Shown: positions 6,757 to 10,123 of the stretch, piece by piece
Numbering within the stretch: the first letter of the stretch is position 1
Layout: each line of letters opens with the position of its first letter
DNA from: JBPEWY01 sp052032225
Lineage (GTDB): Bacteria > Bacteroidota > Bacteroidia > Flavobacteriales > Flavobacteriaceae
Direction of reading: 5' to 3'
Length of the DNA stretch: 10,123 nt
NCBI GenBank assembly: GCA_052032225.1
Contig: JBPEWY010000089.1
Location: 1 to 10,123 of the forward strand
Position numbers and translations under genes: made by a program
The notes under the pieces: model-generated
What the model was told of the DNA's origin: nothing
What the model saw: the letters and a program-made list of their open reading frames with translations, nothing else
Databases searched by the model: none

Positions 6757-7464
6757 ATGAATAGCAAAAAGCGCAAATTAGCTTATAAGGTATATTTGTT
6801 TTTAGGAGCGTTGTTTATAACCTCGTTAGTGGTATCTAACCTAATATTTCAGAAGTTTTTTTACTGGTATCCTTTTGGTGAAATTACATTATTTGGCGCT
6901 CCATTATTTGTTATTTCTGTTGGGATTTTACCCTATCCGATTACTTTTTTAATAACCGATTTGATTTCTGAGATTTACGGTAAGAAGAAAGCAAATTTGG
7001 TGGTTACGGCCGGTATTTTTGCCTCGTTTTTTTCTATGCTCATAATTTTTGTGGCAGATGCGGTTCCGGCAATTGATAACTCACCGGTTAACAATCAACT
7101 TTTTTCTAAGGTTTTTGCCTTATCGCCCATAGCTGTATTAGCCTCAATGTTAGCGTATTTGTTTGCACAGTATATAGATATTAGAATTTATCATTTCTGG
7201 AAAGCACTCACAAAAGGCAAATATCTTTGGTTACGAAACAACTTCTCTACATTCACATCACAATTTATAGATACATTTACGGTTGTATTTTTATTGTGTG
7301 CTTTTAAAGTATTACCATGGGATATGTTTTATGGGCTGCTTATTAGCGGATTTATTTTTAAGGTAATGGTTGCACTTTTTGATACTCCTTTTTTATACCT
7401 TTTTGTTTACATCTTCAGAAAAACGTTTAATCTTAAAGTAGGAGAAGAAATTAAGCTTTACTAA
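6757..7464 (+). CDS. Queuosine precursor transporter, VUT/YhhQ family
   Basis: The 235-residue product is an integral membrane protein with about six hydrophobic helices (roughly residues 13-31, 43-70, 80-101, 120-142, 165-188 and 190-220). It carries the family signatures TDLISEIYG (67-75, with acidic Asp68 and Glu72) and AQYIDIRIYHFWK (137-149), followed by RNN at 160-162 and SQFIDT at 168-173. YhhQ relatives import queuosine precursors such as preQ0 or preQ1 across the inner membrane, used to make the modified base at position 34 of some tRNAs. The substrate here is inferred from the family. The ATG lies six bases after the sppA stop, with only GGTAGC between, so it is probably translated from the sppA transcript. 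No queuosine biosynthesis gene lies in the window. Confidence 0.9.
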   Translation: MNSKKRKLAYKVYLFLGALFITSLVVSNLIFQKFFYWYPFGEITLFGAPLFVISVGILPYPITFLITDLISEIYGKKKANLVVTAGIFASFFSMLIIFVADAVPAIDNSPVNNQLFSKVFALSPIAVLASMLAYLFAQYIDIRIYHFWKALTKGKYLWLRNNFSTFTSQFIDTFTVVFLLCAFKVLPWDMFYGLLISGFIFKVMVALFDTPFLYLFVYIFRKTFNLKVGEEIKLY

Positions 7465-7547
7465 CCATTCTTTTCATCAGATTTTAACACTATTATAACA
7501 GTCTTAAAGGTCTGTAAATTCGTATACTATATATAAAGTATAACTTT
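7465..7547. promoter_or_regulatory. AT-rich gap with inverted repeat before the AsmA-like gene
   Basis: The 83-base gap holds a six-base inverted repeat, TATACT (7523-7528) and AGTATA (7537-7542), around an eight-base AT-only centre, ending five bases before the ATG. I found no TAnnTTTG box at a useful distance, and no GC-rich terminator after the transporter stop. The AsmA-like gene may therefore be read through from sppA and the transporter gene. The palindrome could be an operator or a 5' hairpin, or chance in AT-rich DNA. Confidence 0.35.
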
Positions 7548-10123
7548 ATGAAGCGTAAAAAACTAAAGAAAATTTTAGTCATAACCGTAGTGTTACTGGC
7601 AACAATAATATTTGTAATTCCTGCCATTTTTGAAGATAAACTTTTAGCGATAGTAACAAAAAAAGTAAATCAAAATTTATCGGCACAAGTATTGTATAAT
7701 GATGCTGACTTGAGCTTTATTAAAAGCTTTCCAAATGTATCTTTAACAGTTAAAGATTTAAGTGTAATTACTGCAGAACCATTTGCCGGAGACACTTTAG
7801 CTTATGCAAAAGAAGTAAGTATTGCTGTACCTTTTTCTAATTTGTTTAACGCAAAAACCGATCCGTTACAAATAGAAGCTTTTACTGTAAGTAACGCTAA
7901 CGTTGCTATTATAATTGATGAGTTAGGTAATGAAAATTATAATATTGTTAAGCCTACAATTACAGAAAATAGTGAACAAGACAACCCCTTTTTGTTTTCT
8001 ATAGATGAATATGAGTTTGTTAATTCATCTTTTTCTTATAAAGATTTAAAAAGTAATATAACTATTGTAGTAGATAGTATAGAACATACCGGAAACGCAA
8101 AAGGTTCTTCAGATTTAATTACACTTGCCACCAGCACAGAAGGGTTGTTTTCTTTACAAATAGATAGTGTAAATTACATAGATGCAAACCCAGTAAGTTT
8201 AGTAGCCGATTTAGGATTAGATTTTAAAAACAGTACTTATACTTTTTTAAGAAACAAAGGTTATATAAATAGATTGCCTTTAGTTTTTAACGGTTATGTA
8301 ACGGTGTTAGATAAACATCAAGAAATAGCTATAAATTTTAAAACTCCAACATCAGATTTTAAAAACTTTTTAGCCCTATTACCTAAAGAGTATGCAAAAA
8401 ACTTACAAGAGGTTACAACTACAGGGGTTGGTGAAGTTAACGGGAAAATAACCGGAAAAGTAACCGATACGCTTATTCCTAATTTAGATATAAATTTTAT
8501 TGCTAAAGATGCGTCGTTTAAATATGCAGCACTTCCAAAATCGGTTAAAAACATAAACTTTACAGCAAAACTTGTTAATAATACAGGGCTGGCTAAAGAT
8601 ACTTACGTAGCTATTCCTGAATTTAATTTTGTTATAGATAATAACTCTTTTGGAGGCTACGCAACCTTTAAAAATTTAATAGATGACGTTTGGGTAAATA
8701 CAGCTTTAAAAGGAACACTAAATCTAGAGCATTTAACACAAGTATATCCGGTGCCGGAATCATATACTTTTAAAGGAATTGTAGATGCAGATTTGAATGC
8801 TGTTTTTACCAAAAGTATGGTAAGCCAAAACAGATACGAAGACATTAAAACAAGCGGTAGTTTACTGCTAACTAATTTTGAATATTCAGGACAGCAACTT
8901 CCTGATAAATTACAAATAGCAAACGCAAAGCTTGTCTTTACACCCAAGTTAATATCTCTTAATAAGTTACAAGCTAAAACCGGAAATAGTGCTTTTACAG
9001 CTTCAGGAACTTTTACTAATTGGTTGGGCTATATGTTTGGTAAAGACAATCTAGATGCTACTTTATCTGTAAATGCAGACACGTTTTCGGTATATGATTT
9101 TGTAAGTCCTAATTCAATCAGTGAGCAAGATAATAGTCAGCGTAACGAAATAAAATCTACAGAGAAAGAATGGTTTACGTTGCCTAAAAATGTAAATGCA
9201 ACGCTCAAAGTGTATGCAAAAACTGTTAATTATGATAATTTAACCTTAAACAATGTTGCCGGACAGGTTAAAATTAACGACAAAGAAGCTGTACTAAATA
9301 GTTTGTCTGCCAAAATGTTTGATGGAGAATTAACTTTAAGCGGAATGCTAAAGCCTACGTTATTAGCACCGGAATTCACAGTAAATGTTAAGACAGATAA
9401 TTTTAATATAGCCGAATCGGTTAAACAAGTATCATTTTTTCAGTATGTAGCGCCAATTGCAGAGGCCTTTAATGGTAAAATAAATACAGCTTTTGCTATA
9501 TCGGGAGAGTTAAACCAAAACTTAACACCTAATCTTAAAACTATTTCCGGTAATTTATTAGCAGAACTTTCTGCTTTAGCATTAAATAATAATGAGCATA
9601 AAATAATACAACAATTAGATAAAGCTTTGCCGTTTGCCGATTTTTCTAACCTTTCACTAAAAGATGTTCAGGCTAGTTTACATGTTAATAATGGCAAAGT
9701 CTCAGTATCTCCTTTTACTATAAATTATAAAGACATAAACATACAAGTAATGGGAGAGCATGGGTTAGATAAATCTTTAGAATATACACTTGTATTTGAT
9801 GTTCCTGTAAAATATTTAGGGAAAGAGGCTGTTAAACTAATGGAGCAACTTACTCCGGACGAAGCAGAAACTGCTACAGTACCAATAGAGGCATCTGTTT
9901 CAGGTTTATTAACTAACCCAAAAGTGTCAACCAATGCAAAACAAGCCATAGCAATGGTTACACAAAAAGTGATTAATCAGAAAAAAGAAGCACTAAAAGA
10001 AAAATCAAAAACAAAAGCAAAAGACGTGCTCTCTTCAATTTTAGATAAAAATACCAAAACAGATAGCACAAAAGCAGATTCTTTAAAGCAGAACAAACCT
10101 GTAAAAGAAGCAGCCCAAAAAGT
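7548..10123 (+). CDS. AsmA-like membrane-anchored protein (3' end beyond the window)
   Basis: The reading frame is open from the ATG at 7548 to the right edge: 858 complete codons plus two bases, so the C terminus is missing. A basic N terminus (MKRKKLKK) leads into one hydrophobic helix (about residues 8-28), giving a predicted inner-membrane anchor with a large periplasmic part. The rest is a long series of beta-rich, Asn/Asp/Thr-rich segments without cysteines or catalytic motifs. It ends in the AsmA-type C-terminal pattern of short strands (for example KMFDGELTLSGMLKP and NGKVSVSPFTINYKD). AsmA-family proteins are linked to outer-membrane assembly and, as part of the bridge-like lipid-transfer group, to phospholipid movement between membranes; the specific role here is inferred. 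The final roughly 45 visible residues form a Lys/Ala/Thr/Ser-rich, probably disordered or helical tail. It follows the transporter gene on the same strand after 83 bases. Confidence 0.82.
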   Translation, partial: MKRKKLKKILVITVVLLATIIFVIPAIFEDKLLAIVTKKVNQNLSAQVLYNDADLSFIKSFPNVSLTVKDLSVITAEPFAGDTLAYAKEVSIAVPFSNLFNAKTDPLQIEAFTVSNANVAIIIDELGNENYNIVKPTITENSEQDNPFLFSIDEYEFVNSSFSYKDLKSNITIVVDSIEHTGNAKGSSDLITLATSTEGLFSLQIDSVNYIDANPVSLVADLGLDFKNSTYTFLRNKGYINRLPLVFNGYVTVLDKHQEIAINFKTPTSDFKNFLALLPKEYAKNLQEVTTTGVGEVNGKITGKVTDTLIPNLDINFIAKDASFKYAALPKSVKNINFTAKLVNNTGLAKDTYVAIPEFNFVIDNNSFGGYATFKNLIDDVWVNTALKGTLNLEHLTQVYPVPESYTFKGIVDADLNAVFTKSMVSQNRYEDIKTSGSLLLTNFEYSGQQLPDKLQIANAKLVFTPKLISLNKLQAKTGNSAFTASGTFTNWLGYMFGKDNLDATLSVNADTFSVYDFVSPNSISEQDNSQRNEIKSTEKEWFTLPKNVNATLKVYAKTVNYDNLTLNNVAGQVKINDKEAVLNSLSAKMFDGELTLSGMLKPTLLAPEFTVNVKTDNFNIAESVKQVSFFQYVAPIAEAFNGKINTAFAISGELNQNLTPNLKTISGNLLAELSALALNNNEHKIIQQLDKALPFADFSNLSLKDVQASLHVNNGKVSVSPFTINYKDINIQVMGEHGLDKSLEYTLVFDVPVKYLGKEAVKLMEQLTPDEAETATVPIEASVSGLLTNPKVSTNAKQAIAMVTQKVINQKKEALKEKSKTKAKDVLSSILDKNTKTDSTKADSLKQNKPVKEAAQK

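Noticed and set aside
8318..9949. Three short minus-strand open frames (8318-8554, 8657-8947, 9725-9949) within the AsmA-like gene
   Set aside because: All lie opposite the continuous plus-strand frame that runs from 7548 to the edge, and none has a recognisable motif or promoter.
1..10123. Search for CRISPR repeats, insertion sequences, phage or defence genes, toxin-antitoxin pairs and riboswitches
   Set aside because: I saw no regularly spaced repeats, transposase or integrase motifs, terminal repeats or riboswitch-like leaders; the gene content is core housekeeping with short intergenic gaps.

Overview
The window looks like ordinary chromosomal core DNA from a low-GC member of the Bacteroidota, most likely a flavobacterium (family Flavobacteriaceae). 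The evidence is the AT-rich composition, promoters of the Bacteroidota type (TTTG, about 18 bases, TAnnTTTG), weak or absent Shine-Dalgarno sequences, a FolK-deoxynucleoside kinase fusion of a kind I recall from flavobacterial genomes, and strongly 'flavobacterial' protein sequences. I cannot name the genus.

Layout from left to right. Bases 1-290 hold a small minus-strand tRNA operon: promoter, tRNA-Gly(GCC), tRNA-Leu(UAA), then a strong intrinsic terminator at the left edge. Next, also on the minus strand, is mutS (333-2948), the DNA mismatch recognition ATPase, which starts at a TTG. A divergent intergenic region of about 140 bases with nested inverted repeats separates mutS from a plus-strand SpoU/TrmH-family RNA methyltransferase (3090-3623). 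That gene converges on a minus-strand fusion gene (3767-4912), folK-dNK, which joins a folate pathway pyrophosphokinase to a deoxynucleoside kinase. The convergent gap carries a hairpin terminator and a second palindrome.

From a divergent promoter region (4913-4986) the plus strand then carries sppA (4987-6750, membrane-anchored signal peptide peptidase), followed six bases later by a six-helix VUT/YhhQ-family queuosine precursor transporter (6757-7464). After 83 bases comes the 5' part of a very long AsmA-like membrane-anchored protein (7548 onward), still open at the right edge.

The genes form no single pathway. They are housekeeping functions: translation (two tRNAs, RNA methylation, supply of queuosine precursor for tRNA modification), genome maintenance and nucleotide salvage (MutS, deoxynucleoside kinase), folate synthesis (FolK) and envelope upkeep (SppA, AsmA-like protein). 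I found no mobile element, CRISPR array, phage gene, toxin-antitoxin pair or defence system, and no convincing undescribed system. The points most worth a second look are the FolK-kinase fusion with its altered kinase motif, the inverted repeats in the mutS/methyltransferase and transporter/asmA gaps, and the Lys-rich tail of the AsmA-like protein.
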